Of a stretch of DNA of 64,000 bases, positions 35,590-46,825 are shown piece by piece. The notes under the pieces are model-generated. The model searched no databases. It was not told the origin of the DNA and worked only from the letters and a program-made list of their open reading frames with translations. This DNA is from Paramecium octaurelia. Its lineage: Eukaryota > Ciliophora > Oligohymenophorea > Peniculida > Parameciidae. Every line of letters begins with the position of its first letter. The stretch's first letter is position 1. The stretch lies in assembly GCA_905182995.1 (NCBI GenBank), contig CAJJDP010000089.1:248001-312000 (forward strand), given 5' to 3'. Made by a program: the position numbers and the translations under genes.

Positions 35590-37870
35590 TTCAAACTTTA
35601 TTTTACTTTTCGTGTGTCTGTTACCAAAGTTTAAACAAATCATGGTTAGTCTTATGTTTAATTTCGGAATTTTAAAAACTGTTCCAATAAACCTTTAATT
35701 CTAAGGAGTCTTACTTATGCAGAATACAGTTAAATAAGATAAGGAATAACAATTATCTTATTTTTCTAGATTAAAAAATTCAAGATACATCTTAATTTGA
35801 TGAATTAACTTTAATTTCTGAATCATATTTTTCTATTCATTTTCTTTTGTTTATGTAGCTTAAAGTTTTTAAAGTAGCATTTATTTCTTTATAAAATGTT
35901 CTTAAAGGATTTTTGTTATCTAAATTAACTCCTAAATTTAGGAGATGGCTTATTAATTGAACGCTGAAATTATTCACTATTTGTTGTAGTAATATTTCAA
36001 TTTCATTTCCTCCATAAGTAGTATCATCATTTAAAGGTTTTTATGTTCTAAATGTAGCACTAAGATCGACTCTTCTTAATTCAATTAGATTGTTAGCCTT
36101 ATATTCCACTAACTCAAAAAATCATTTTATTCCTCTTCTGCTTATTTCATTCTTACAAAATAATTTTATAATCTCTCGGGGGATAAAAACATTCTTCATT
36201 TGATGGATCGATTCAGAATCTCAAAAGATTTTTGGAAATTTAGTTTTTATTGGTATATTTTTTTCTTCAACCCATCAATATCTTTAGGAATGATACTATT
36301 CTCACTTAAATTTGACATTTTCCAAATCTTAATACATTTATCTTAAGAAGTTGAAACCAAAAATTTATTATCTAAAGATAAGTAGAAACAATTAATTGAG
36401 GCTTGGTGACAATCATATTTAATTCCATGAAGATTGTTTTCTATATCCCAAACTTTTATGGAAAGATCTTCAAAAGATAGGATTAAGACTAAATCATTTT
36501 GATAAAAATGAATTGATGTAATTACTCCTTAATAAGAATATGTGTACAATTTGTTTGATAAGTCTTAAGTATCTATTATATATACATTTGAGACTTTACT
36601 AGCGATTGCCAAATAAGAATAATCAGATGAGAGTGCGAAGCGGGTTACTTAATTAGATCTGTAATAATCATTCGACTAGTGTATATTACTATTTGAATCC
36701 TACATTTCCTTCACAATTTATTAATCTAACTGTTTGATTTCAGATGCTGTGTTGATTAATTAATTTTAGTAAGATGAAGTTATTCTATCCCCTGAACCAA
36801 GTTTAAAGCTAGTGTATTCTCCAATTTAATTTAGAACAACTAAATTTTATTTTTTTATCAAAAAATATTTAGTAATCTAGGGTTATCTTTGTACTAAATT
36901 ATCCTCGATTATCATTGTCCCATATTTTAACTTCACCGTTTTAAGTTGCTGAACAAATTAAGTTATTTTATTGAGAATATGCTAAAAGAATGACTTCTCC
37001 TTTTGGTTTTAGACATGATAGCGTATGAAATGTTTATCTGGCAGTGTAACTATCATAAATTGAAATTAAGTGACCAAATCCACCTGTGATAATATATTGA
37101 TCATCATTAACACTTAATATAGGACTTAATTAACAAGCAGAACATAAATTATTAATTGAACATTCTTAACAACTCTATAAAGTTATTATTTGATTAACCA
37201 TGGATGTTGTTTTAATATTCCATTATATTATTTTCTTATCTTTACCCTTTGTAATTATTCTTTAGGAATCAGCAGATATAATCATAGCCATCATGACCAG
37301 GCAGGTATTCACTAACACGATAGCTATCAAATTGATGCCACTATTTAACAAGTCCATCCTTTCCTGCAGATAAAATAATCATTCCATCTGGTTTTGAAAA
37401 TTCGACGCTATTAATAACATCAGAATGACCATGTAAATTCTCTCCAATTTAGATTCCTTTCATATAATCCCAAATCCTAACACTTTTATCATCTCCTGCA
37501 CTCACCAATATATTCCCCTCGCTAGAAAAGCATATACATCTAACCTTTTATTTTACTAAACTATATATTATAATCAATCCATTCGTTGTAGCATATGCAA
37601 ACAATTACTCATCGGGACTAAACATAATGCTTGTGACTTAGTAGTTTTATTATAATGGTCTAATATTTTTAGTTTACTCTTCTTATATCTTGTATAGAAA
37701 CATTGAAGTTTGATCACAAGCAATCAGGTTATCTTCATCTGGAGAAAAGTCAAATGCTGTCAGTCTGATTTTTCGTTGAATTTCTCGAAATTATGTCAAG
37801 ATCTATGACTAAATGTATAAGTAATTATTTTCCCTTTTTATAGATAAAATCATGTATTATCCACCATTTA
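35590..37870 (-). pseudogene. Relic A of the NACHT-WD40 gene (WD40 and C-terminal part)
   Basis: On the minus strand this aligns with about 55540-57820 of the intact giant gene, through the WD40 repeats and the C-terminal coiled coil. A protein-like frame runs from 37853 through several WD repeats (DDKSVRIWDY, AGKDGLVKQW). It hits a deletion and TGA near 37285, where the frame shifts. A second frameshift lies near 36860. The intact gene's 30-base segment at 55838-55870 is missing in-frame. No intact Walker motifs are present. Similarity is strong enough that mis-assembly should be excluded with reads, but the frameshifts argue for a real, decayed copy. Confidence 0.85.
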
Positions 37871-38380
37871 TTTATTCTAATTAATATTAGATTTGCAATT
37901 TAAAAGTTATATAGATGATTGAAGAGCCTCATAAAAATTAAAATTACAAATTCAAATGATTAAAATAAATAATAATGAACTTATGATTATAATTACATCT
38001 TAAAGAAGAATAATTCCTCTTAATACTTCAAGTATAGAATGAAAAGTATTAACACTACTTGTTAAATAAATGGTTAGTAAATCATATAAAAGAATTACAA
38101 CCCCCAATTTTAATGAATAATAATTTGACTTCCTCTTGAACTAAATTCTAAAAATTGGTGTATTTTAATTAGAGAAGTTAATTAATTGATAGAACAACTG
38201 CTAATTTAGTAAGAAAGGCTTAATACTAAAATTAATTTATTTTAATGTTAAGTCAGGGAACCAACCAAAATTATATAAATTGGTTAAATTAATAAATAAT
38301 CATTGCTGATTTGATAATAAGAAGATATATTCAAGATTAATTTAATGAGATATAAAATATATAATATATATAAATTAAAG
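37871..38380. other. Intergenic, nothing recognised
   Basis: AT-rich spacer of about 510 bases between relic A and the VPS9-domain gene; presumably holds the latter's promoter. No ORF of note. Confidence 0.5.
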
Positions 38381-39617
38381 ATGGGTAATGTATTTTGCTA
38401 CGAACGAGTATTTATATACAAATAAAAAGGACTTTGACAATGTTCATTGGAAATAGTAACTTGAAACTACTTGTTAGGATATGAAGAAAGAAATGTGTTG
38501 GGCTGAGCCTATTTTGATTTAGATTAAAGATTTAAAGATTTCAAATAATTATTAGAAATAACTACATTCCTTTGCTTAGAGTTATGAAGAGTCATCAATT
38601 TCAGAAATTTAAAAGTCTATCAAATCTAGATAAGCTGCAAGAGAAAATAGAAATAACTAAACAATAATTAAAAGAACAGGATTTACAGAAGATGATCTAG
38701 TTGAATATTATATCAAACCTAGCAGAGCTTCTATTAATTTAAGTATTTAGTCAATTACACCATCTTATATTTATTATGAGAAGACATCTAATATTGGAAT
38801 GGTATCCTAAGTAAATTTTGAAGATCAGATGTACTTTTTTGTGCAAATTACTGACAAAATATAAGAACATTTCGATTAACCGAATGAGTTAGGAATAATG
38901 ATAATTCAGTTCAGACATTCTTTAAAACAATACCATAAAGATAGTACATTTAATTAGTTACATGAACAATTAACATTGTTTTGTAGAACACTTTATGAGA
39001 CTATAGTAATTTATTATGACATGATAAACTTGAAAAAGAAATATCAAGTTCATGCAGTTTTATTAAATGAGGAGACAATGATTAATTTTATTGTAAATTA
39101 TGTGATGTCAAATGAAGGAATTTATAGTGTAATTTATAATTCTTTGTTAAAAGAGCTGGGATAAATTTAATATCTGACTGAACAAGTGTTTAAGTAAAAG
39201 AAAGATATTAGTATAAGTGATATGGAAGTTCCCAAAGACTTTTAATTGATATTATCTTCAAACCCTTATAGTAAGGCAATATAAACTTTGTAGAAATTAA
39301 CAAAAAAACAAGGTCCTTCCTCAAAGGTTAAAGTAATAATTAATTTTTCCTAAGAAATTCAATATTAGGTTAGGGAAGCAAATGAAAAAAAAGGATCTAG
39401 TTTGCTTATGTAAGCTGATGATCTTTTGCCAATTATCAGATACATATTGATAAAATCATAAATATATGATATTGACATTCACCTTACTTACATAGAAAAA
39501 TTAATAACCAATGGGATGCTCAATTCGACAAGTGGTTACTATGTAGTGACATTACAGGCAGCTTTAGCTTCCTTAAGAAATAATAAAAATTAATAATTTA
39601 ATTAACAAAAAAAGTGA
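38381..39617 (+). CDS. VPS9-domain protein (Rab5-family exchange factor)
   Basis: 404 residues, two exons (intron 38408-38429, 22 nt, removing an in-frame TGA). The start MGNVFC provides Gly2 and a nearby Cys for myristoylation and palmitoylation, so membrane attachment is likely. The C-terminal ~220 residues fit a VPS9 fold, ending with the hallmark ADDLLPIIRYILIKS, a short gap, YIEKLI, then GYYVVTLQAALASL. VPS9 domains load GTP on Rab5-type GTPases and drive early endosome traffic. The N-terminal third is polar and unrecognised. A frameshifted relic of the same gene lies at 34430-34756, and copine follows 115 nt downstream. Confidence 0.85.
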
Positions 39618-39732
39618 ATATTATATTTCAAACAAAAATTAATGAACATCTAAATGTAATTACACAATCCTTATGAATGAAGTTATTCATCAGATATATT
39701 TATTAATTGTTGTATAACTTATTATAATTATA

Positions 39733-41280
39733 ATGTAATAAATTTATCATCCAGATGAAAGAATTAATATTGAGTTATTTTTGGCTGCAAGGTAATTGCC
39801 TAATCTCGAATTCTTCTCAAAAAGTGACCCATATTTGGAACTCTATTATTTAATACCTGGGTAACAAGAGGTGTTTCTTGGAAAAACTGAAGTGGCTGAT
39901 TGCAATTTGGATCCAAATTGGGAATAAACATTTAATGTGGAATATTAGCCAGAATTGACATAGATATTAAAATTTTAGATATTTGATTAAAACAGAATGG
40001 GTAGAGAATTTATGGGAGATGCGTAAACAACTATAAAGGATATATTGCAATAGAAAAATTCTTTAATATCTCTTTAAATCAAAAAATTTGAGAAAGAAGC
40101 AGGAATATTAATTTGTAAGGCAGTAAAATTTAAAGAATCTAACCATTTTGTTTAATGGTAATTCTCTGGAATTAATCTTAAAAAAATGGATGGGATATTT
40201 GGTAAGACTGATCCATTCCTGAAGTTTTATTTGTTTACAGAGGGAGTATGGTGTCATGTATACTAGACTGAATATCTAAAAGATAATCTCAATCCTTAAT
40301 GGAAACAATTCGAAGTTTCTCTATAAAGATTGTGTTTCAATGATGAAAATAAAAAGTTTAAAGTAGAATGCGTTGATAAACATGAAAAAGGTAAGTATAA
40401 TTAGATAGTTGGATCATTTGAGACAACAATAGACGAAATATTTAATAAAAATATTGATTCTTTTTAATTAATCTAGCCAAAAGGAGGACCATCAGGAATA
40501 ATTAAAATTGTAAATAAAAAAAAGATACATAGACCTAATTTCGATGATTTTATTAATTAAGGAACTACTTTTAATATTATAATTGGAATTGATTACTCTT
40601 CTCACAATGGCGTACCTTAATTTCCTGATTCTTTACACACCTATATTGAAAAGAACAATATTTATTAACAAGCATTAAATGATATTGCTAAAGTCTTAGA
40701 AGACTATAACATTAATAAATTACTGGCTCTGTATGGAATGGGAGCTGAGCCTTAATTTTCTAATTATAATGGCATTGGTTATTAAACTCTATTCCCTTTA
40801 ACAGGAAACTTTTAAAACCCCTAAGTAATAGGCTATCAAGAGGCTGTCAAAACTTATCAAAATAGACTTCGAGAAATTGTTTTTAAGGGGGATCTCTAAC
40901 TTGAAGACTTTATTAAATATCTTTAAACAATAGCTGAAAATAATGCAACCAAACTAATCTATACAATCGCTGTGATTTTAGGATAGGAATAAATAACGGA
41001 TTTAAAATAAGTGTAGAATCTAATTTTAAGTGGTATAGAACATTGTAATAAACTAGGCTCAAAGTTACCGTGTTCTTTGATATATGTTGGAGTAGGAGAT
41101 AATAATTTTAAGGAGATTAAATAGATTACTCATCTTATCGACTCTTAAGATCCACCATTAAGAAATAACTTCAGTTTCTATTAATATCAGGAAAATCTTG
41201 CTTCATGCATACTGAAAAAGAATCTGATGAATGATTTACCTAAATAGGTTGTTTCATATCATTAATAATTAATTTTGTGA
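39733..41280 (+). CDS. Copine (two C2 domains plus copine vWA domain)
   Basis: 515 residues, intronless. C2A lies at ~10-130 (LFLAARQLPNL, SKSDPYLELYY, DPNWEQTF), C2B at ~140-265 (KTDPFLKFYL, NLNPQWK) and the copine/vWA-like domain at ~285-490 (IIGIDYSSHNG, YGMGAEP, FPLTGN, YVGVGDN). Copines bind acidic membranes in a Ca2+-dependent way; the aspartates expected in the C2 loops are partly present. The start MQQIYHPDER was chosen because the frame upstream is closed. The TGA at 41278-41280 lies 17 nt from inverted MFS-relic sequence, so the native 3' flank, and perhaps a short tail, may have been lost in a rearrangement. Confidence 0.9.
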
Positions 41281-41296
41281 TTAGTTAAGAATATAC

Positions 41297-42030
41297 TATT
41301 CTAAAACAAATTATGTTATCATTCTTTGAAACCATCTTTTCTAGCAAGGTTTTCATCCAAGAACAATAAATTTGGACCATAATAAACACAACGCATCAGA
41401 ACTGCAAAACGTAATAATGATGCCGACCTTTGAAATCCATCCAACTTCACCAAATAATTTTCCTCCTACTAAACTCACATTAAAACTAATTTATGTCTAT
41501 GTAAATACACTATAGATGCTATATTTGCACATTATATAGGAAATTTATCTTATTCTTTTTTACGAATTGATTTACTTAGGGACATGTAAAAAATATGGCA
41601 ATCCTCAAATAAATCTATAATCCAACCATGTTACTATTTTATATATAAATCTCGAATTATAAATTGGTGAATTTACAGTAAGGACCCATATAAAATTGCA
41701 ATAATCTACTCATTACCAAAAAGAATTACAATAAATTTTTTTGAGATATTATCCTAGACATGAATAGTGTTGAAATCCAAATGTTCTTACAATTATTGAT
41801 ATGAATTGTAATTCTTCATAGATCAATCATCCAAGCAAACTTGTTAATTGCTTTATTCAATATCCATAGAGATAGCGTTAATGTATTTGTGATAATGATT
41901 TTACAACAAGGTAATTGAAAATTACAAGTGATATTATCAAAGTCTATTTCAAATCATAAAGTTCTTTTGTTTAAGTTGTAATCTTACTGAAAGTTGTATA
42001 TAAGAATGTCGTAGTAAGAACTTACAATCA
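41297..42030 (-). pseudogene. Relic B of the MFS transporter gene (3' half)
   Basis: Minus-strand match to about 58750-59535. Examples: 41655-41705 pairs with 59065-59150 (Leu-Gln-Phe-Tyr-Met-Gly-Pro region), 41450-41540 with 59255-59340 and 41297-41330 with the stop region at 59500-59530. Frameshifts and stops throughout. It lies directly downstream, on the same strand, of NACHT relic B, repeating the order of the intact pair. Confidence 0.82.
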
Positions 42031-42099
42031 TCTCCTAGCTATACCAATTAAAAACAATAAAAATATCAGACTCCTTCTTTGGAGGTGTATTAGATTGGG

Positions 42100-42970
42100 T
42101 TCACAATTCGCTAACGTCTAAAAACTGCAGCCATATACTTTAACTTCATGAAAAGATTGACTTTGATTTTTTAATAATTAATGATTGAAACCAATTACTC
42201 CATTTCTTGTGATACTTGCAAACATCTCGAAGTGTAATTGAGCAAATCCTAGATAAACCCTTAAAACATTTCACCATTTCTTTATAGTAATGCTTCAATT
42301 TTTTCTTCTTCATTGGTAATTTAGTTCATTAGAGTTTTTTATTCCCTTATTGTAGCACTCAAATCAACTCCTTGTAATTCAGATAAATGATGATTCCTTT
42401 TCCAATTCCATGTTAATCAACTAATTTGTAAGTGTTATTCTACTCTTTCCAATTATTTCTCTAAATTATGTCTTTATAATCTTCTGAAGGAGTTACAAAT
42501 ATTTAAAATTTTTTAAACAATTATCTGTCCCATAAGATTGTTGTTGATGCCAATTCTAAGAAATATTAGAGTGTCTTTTCTATAATTTATTTGTGTTGTT
42601 TCTCCAGGACAATCTAAAATTGGAAATAACAAAATAATTATTCAAGTTCCAAAAACCAACTTATGTTTCTACTCAATACGCTTTTCCCTTCTTCTGTGCT
42701 CATGATCTCTTTTACATGTTTTACTTGCTCAAGTCTTTTATTTAAATTGACTAAAAAAGCATTTAAGAGCGTTGAATTGTAATTAAGCCTCAATTTAAAT
42801 GTTCTAGGGTATCTCCTCAGAATGACTAGAAGAAGAGAATGCAGATCCTACTCCTCTTAAAGATTATTCACCGTATCTCAATTCAAGCATAAATAAAAAA
42901 TGTTGTGTAATTTTGTTAGAGATGAAAAAATTAATTGTTGCAGATTTAAACATCAATTTTATGATTTTTA
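42100..42970 (-). pseudogene. Relic B of the NACHT-WD40 gene (internally deleted mosaic)
   Basis: On the minus strand, ATG at 42890 and the next ~390 bases match the intact gene's start (48224-48620), and similarity continues ~80 bases upstream into the promoter. A one-base insertion near codon 38 breaks the frame. The copy then jumps to a ~40-base piece of the WD40 region (42433-42472, matching 55590-55630) and next to the C-terminal coiled coil (about 42140-42400, matching 57340-57660). Some 8.5 kb of the original is missing. Not functional. Confidence 0.83.
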
Positions 42971-43841
42971 TTTTTATTTTTATTTAAATTTAATTAATCA
43001 AAACCAACTATTAAAAAATAAATCATTTTTTTATATAACAAGTAAATCAAAAAAATGATCTAATTAATTGTTTACATAGATTGGATAATTTTGATTTCTT
43101 CTTATAAAGAATTTACTTAAATTAGAAAGATTATAAGGATTAAGCATTTTAGTTAAGAAAGCACAGATCTGTGATATTCAGAAGTCTTATGTTTAAATTG
43201 TATGCTCCTCCACCTATACAAATTTTTAAAACTGTTTGGCTTGAAAACTTTTACTTTTAATTGATACAATATAATTGGATTGATTTATTTTAGATATTTT
43301 TAATTATCAATGTTAGAGCCTCGAGTATTAAATAGAATATATATTTATATTAGTTAAAATAAAATTGTATTGTTTCTAAAATAGGTAAGATAAATTGTTA
43401 AAATAATTGAATTTTTGAAAAGCCTTAGAGATTTAAAGAGAATCTTGGTAATGATTCTTCTCGTTTATCAAATTGATAAACTTCTATCTGTTTTATGCAA
43501 AATGAGGTGATGTAAAGTTACGAGTCAATAATATATGGCAAATTAATTACCTTGCTTAATTTTTAACTCTTTGTAACTACTTCATATCATGCTAATTCTA
43601 ATTTAATCAATATATTATAGGGAAATATAATTCTTTATTATATTTAAGCTTAGAATTTTACTGAATGCTTTAGGTCCTCCTAGGTCTTAAATTGAAAAAT
43701 AAAATTAATAAGAAGGCATTGAATAATTTTGTGATTATTATGTTGAATATTGTTATCAAATACATTGTGATATTGTTCTTTTTTGATAATATAAAAGGGG
43801 GATTAATATCTTTTAGTTATTAATTATTTTTTATTTTAATA
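42971..43841. other. Intergenic, nothing recognised
   Basis: About 870 bases of AT-rich spacer between relic B and centrin. No ORF with a recognisable motif. The end nearest centrin should hold its promoter. Confidence 0.5.
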
Positions 43842-44446
43842 ATGGCAAGAAGAGGTCAATAACCACCACCATAATAACAATAAGCTCCACCAACTCAAAA
43901 AAATTAAGCAGGAAAATTCAACCCTGCTGAGTTTGTCAAACCAGGATTGACAGAAGAAGAGGTTTTGGAAATTAAGGAGGCTTTTGACTTATTTGATACA
44001 GATGGGTATTTATAAATAAGATAATCTTAGTACTTAATCTATTGACCCAAAGGAATTAAAGGCTGCTATGACATCATTGGGATTTGAAGCCAAGAATCAA
44101 ACAATCTATTAAATGATTAGCGATTTGGATACAGATGGAAGTGGTCAAATTGATTTTGCTGAATTTTTGAAATTAATGACAGCAAGAATTAGTGAAAGAG
44201 ATTCTAAAGCTGATATTCAAGTATCTAAAAAAATAATAATTTCATTAGAAAGTCTTCAATCTTTTTGATTCAGAAAGAGCTGGTGTTATCACTTTGAAGG
44301 ATCTCAGAAAAGTAGCAAAAGAATTGGGAGAAACAATGGATGACTCTGAATTATAAGAAATGATTGACAGAGCTGATTCTGATGGGGATGCTTAAGTGAC
44401 ATTCGAAGATTTCTATAATATAATGACCAAAAAGACATTTGCATGA
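43842..44446 (+). CDS. Centrin (EF-hand calcium-binding protein)
   Basis: 183 residues, three exons (introns 44006-44030 and 44221-44248; 25 and 28 nt). A Gln/Pro-rich N-terminal tail (~30 residues) precedes four EF-hands. Loops 1 and 2 are canonical ([24 protein letters not shown]). Loops 3 and 4 ([24 protein letters not shown]) end in Asp rather than Glu and look weakened. Length, the [16 protein letters not shown] helix and the overall pattern are those of centrins, which build basal bodies and the contractile infraciliary lattice in Paramecium. Intron 1 splits the first loop after the Gly codon. Centrin versus calmodulin is settled by the basic/Gln tail and the sequence between loops. Confidence 0.93.
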
Positions 44447-44556
44447 TTCAAATCAATAACATATAATAATATAACATACATATATCAATCTTATTGATGA
44501 TAAATATAAAAAGAAATACATGAAATGCGAATACACTATTTATAAAAATATAAATC

Positions 44557-45630
44557 TCATTTATCTTTTTCTTCTCTAGGATCAATATATACTGCTGGGA
44601 TCAAACCTGCTCTATAGGTAGAAATAACCTTGTGAACAAGTTCAGATCTTTTGATTTTTGGATGATCGTTGAAATCTTGTTATTAAAATTCAATGAAATC
44701 GTTTGGAGAAGCAGGAAGACTATAATAATGACTATAAAATCCAGAACTACTCCATATCACCAAAGAGTACTCCTTTCCAGCTTAAATTCTTTGAGGAATC
44801 TTGAACACTATGTCATAACACCTATCAATCACTTTTTCATTATAATGCTTTAAAGTTCTACTTTCCATGTAAATGGCCTTTTTCAATAGGTTCTTTTTAT
44901 GATAGAGGGCAAAGTTAAAATTAATAGGTTTTTTTTAATGATTGTGTACATTCGAACAAAATAATATAGGCTATTTAAAACCCAGCAATTTGAAGTTTCT
45001 AAGTGCTGAGAAGATGGCCACAAATTAAGAGCCTTATTCTAATCTCCATGGCCAATTTTCCTCATTAAATGTTTTGAGCCTTTAGATTTCTAATTTGTCT
45101 AACATAAGCGCGTTTTCTATCTTCTCAGGACTTGCAACTCTTATGTATTCTTCTGACTTTAATTTCTTTAGGGTTTGTGGTGATTATTTATTTACATCCT
45201 TATCTAGAAAAGGAAGACTATTTAAGGATGAAGGAAATTGCGGTTTTGAAGAATCAACAGGTGATTTGATAGCATCAATAACCCTTTGTAATTTTGAAGA
45301 GATGGAATCTCTGAGAACCTAAAAAATCTAATATTTTTTCTTTAGGAAAGCACTTAATTGGGAAATTTCATTAGGAGGTTTCTCATACTTTATTTCCTAT
45401 AATTAGGTTGTTAAGTCATTCTCAATAGAATTAACCAACTTTTGTATGATGGCTTTGAATAGGGTTACAATACTAAGAGATTCTTTTACAAAAACATTAT
45501 CCACTAGATATGATATAGGAACTGTCTCATGTTCATGTCTACATAACTTGCATATACATCTAGTTTGACAATTGGGATCTACACAAAAGTTTATAATATC
45601 TTCTTTATGCATAGAGCAATACGGATTCAT
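44557..45630 (-). CDS. B-box-like zinc-binding protein, 357 aa
   Basis: Intronless, ATG at 45630, TGA at 44557-44559. The first ~45 residues carry a Cys/His cluster (YCSMHKEDIINFC, DPNC, CICKLC, RHEHE) typical of the B-box-like fingers found in many ciliate proteins. A coiled coil follows (~50-140), then a linker. The C-terminal ~170 residues look beta-rich (FALYHKKNLL, YSLVIWSSSGFY) and could be a PHR- or TLD-like module, but I cannot assign it. No RING is seen, so ligase activity is not implied. The two genes behind it on the same strand are unrelated in sequence. Confidence 0.78.
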
Positions 45631-45687
45631 TTAAAATAGATAATTTATAATTAAAAAAAAAACATTCAAAGTAACATTTAATTAGTA

Positions 45688-46230
45688 TCACATTTCACCT
45701 TATTAATTAACGAATTCTTTTCTCATTATATAGTTACTTACCATTTTTATTGGTTCTTGTGCAGCAGAAAAATAATTACAGATTCCAGGGATATAGGAGA
45801 ATGGGTCAGCAACTTTGTTGCTGGTCATTAAATCTATGTATAGCTGATCACAGATGTATTCTTGAAATACCACTTGACATTCATAATCAAATTATATGGA
45901 TTCTCTTAAGTCTTTAATTTTAATTTTTGATTATTTATCTTTTTGTCTTAAATCTATAAGCCTTTAAAATCCTTTAGGAATATTATCATGATTTTAATAA
46001 TATTTGATATTTTTGAGCCATTTAACAAAGTTGTTCCCAATCAATTTTGGCAAATTCTTGTAATTGATGTCCTTTTGGTTAATGCTGATGGTTACAGACG
46101 ACTTGGTCATATTGGTTGGTAAATGCTGAAATTAATTGAAAAATGATTATTCAAAATCTTAATCATAATCTCCTTTCTAATCATTTAAATAAGAATGATC
46201 CTCAAATAGCGCTAAGTGTGATTAATTCAT
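45688..46230 (-). CDS. Uncharacterised 180-aa protein, paralogue of next gene
   Basis: ATG 46230, TGA 45688-45690, no intron required. It shares with the next gene the motif NLPKLIGNN near residue 65 and, near the C-terminus, DPFSYIPGICNYF, followed by a short Lys/Met segment. The last ~18 codons look like readthrough of a former splice site (GTAAGT after a Met codon); an intron there would change only the tail. No domain known to me. The two genes are an old tandem duplication. Confidence 0.72.
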
Positions 46231-46330
46231 TAAGAGATAATTAATTCATTATTTGATTCATCTGTGGTGAAAAATAACTTGTAATTCTATTAAAGTTTTG
46301 AAGAAGAAAAAAAAATATTTAAAGATTATT

Positions 46331-46825
46331 TCATTTAATGATGTAACTGCCAACCATTTTTTCTGGTACAAAACTAGCTGCATAATAGTTACATATCCCA
46401 GGAATATAAGCCAAAGGATCATTAATTTTAGAACTATAAATCAGATCTAATAGCAATTAATTTTTCAAATAATTTTGAAATAATTTCTATGATTCTCCAT
46501 CTGATAGGCAAACCTGTCTCAAATCTGCAATCTTGAATCCTACTTAATGAGGTGTCTTCTTTTTTTTGATCATTTCTTATATTCCTTAGGGATGTTTAGA
46601 CGAATTATATGAGGCATATTTGCACAGATTATTTCCAATCAATTTTGGAAAGTTCTTCAAATTCCTCTCCTAACCTCTTTATTTTTTAATTGGTAACTTT
46701 AATTGTGTGGTTTTTGAAGAGTATTTGAATTTCTTATGATTAGATTAAGTTTCATCAATACATACTTATTCTTCTGGAAACTAATCTGTTGATTTTATTT
46801 AACTCACTTTTTACGTAGAGATCAT
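46331..46825 (-). CDS. Uncharacterised 164-aa protein, paralogue of previous gene
   Basis: ATG 46825, TGA 46331-46333, intronless. It contains KNFPKLIGNN and DPLAYIPGICNYY, matching its neighbour at 45688-46230 across ~110 residues, whereas the N-terminal ~60 residues (polar, Lys/Thr/Ser-rich) differ. The conserved Pro-Gly-Ile-Cys-Asn-Tyr motif suggests a defined fold or binding site. Function unknown. Confidence 0.72.

Noticed and set aside
34860-35800. Plus-strand open stretches (ATG at 34860 and 35253) that look like a small membrane protein gene
   Set aside because: They are the antisense of MFS relic A and the end of NACHT relic A; the minus-strand match to 57.6-58.9 kb explains the open frame.
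41281-41433. Copine frame stays open for 50 codons after its TGA, suggesting readthrough
   Set aside because: The extension is the antisense of MFS relic B, so it is not a copine tail. No splice signal joins it either.
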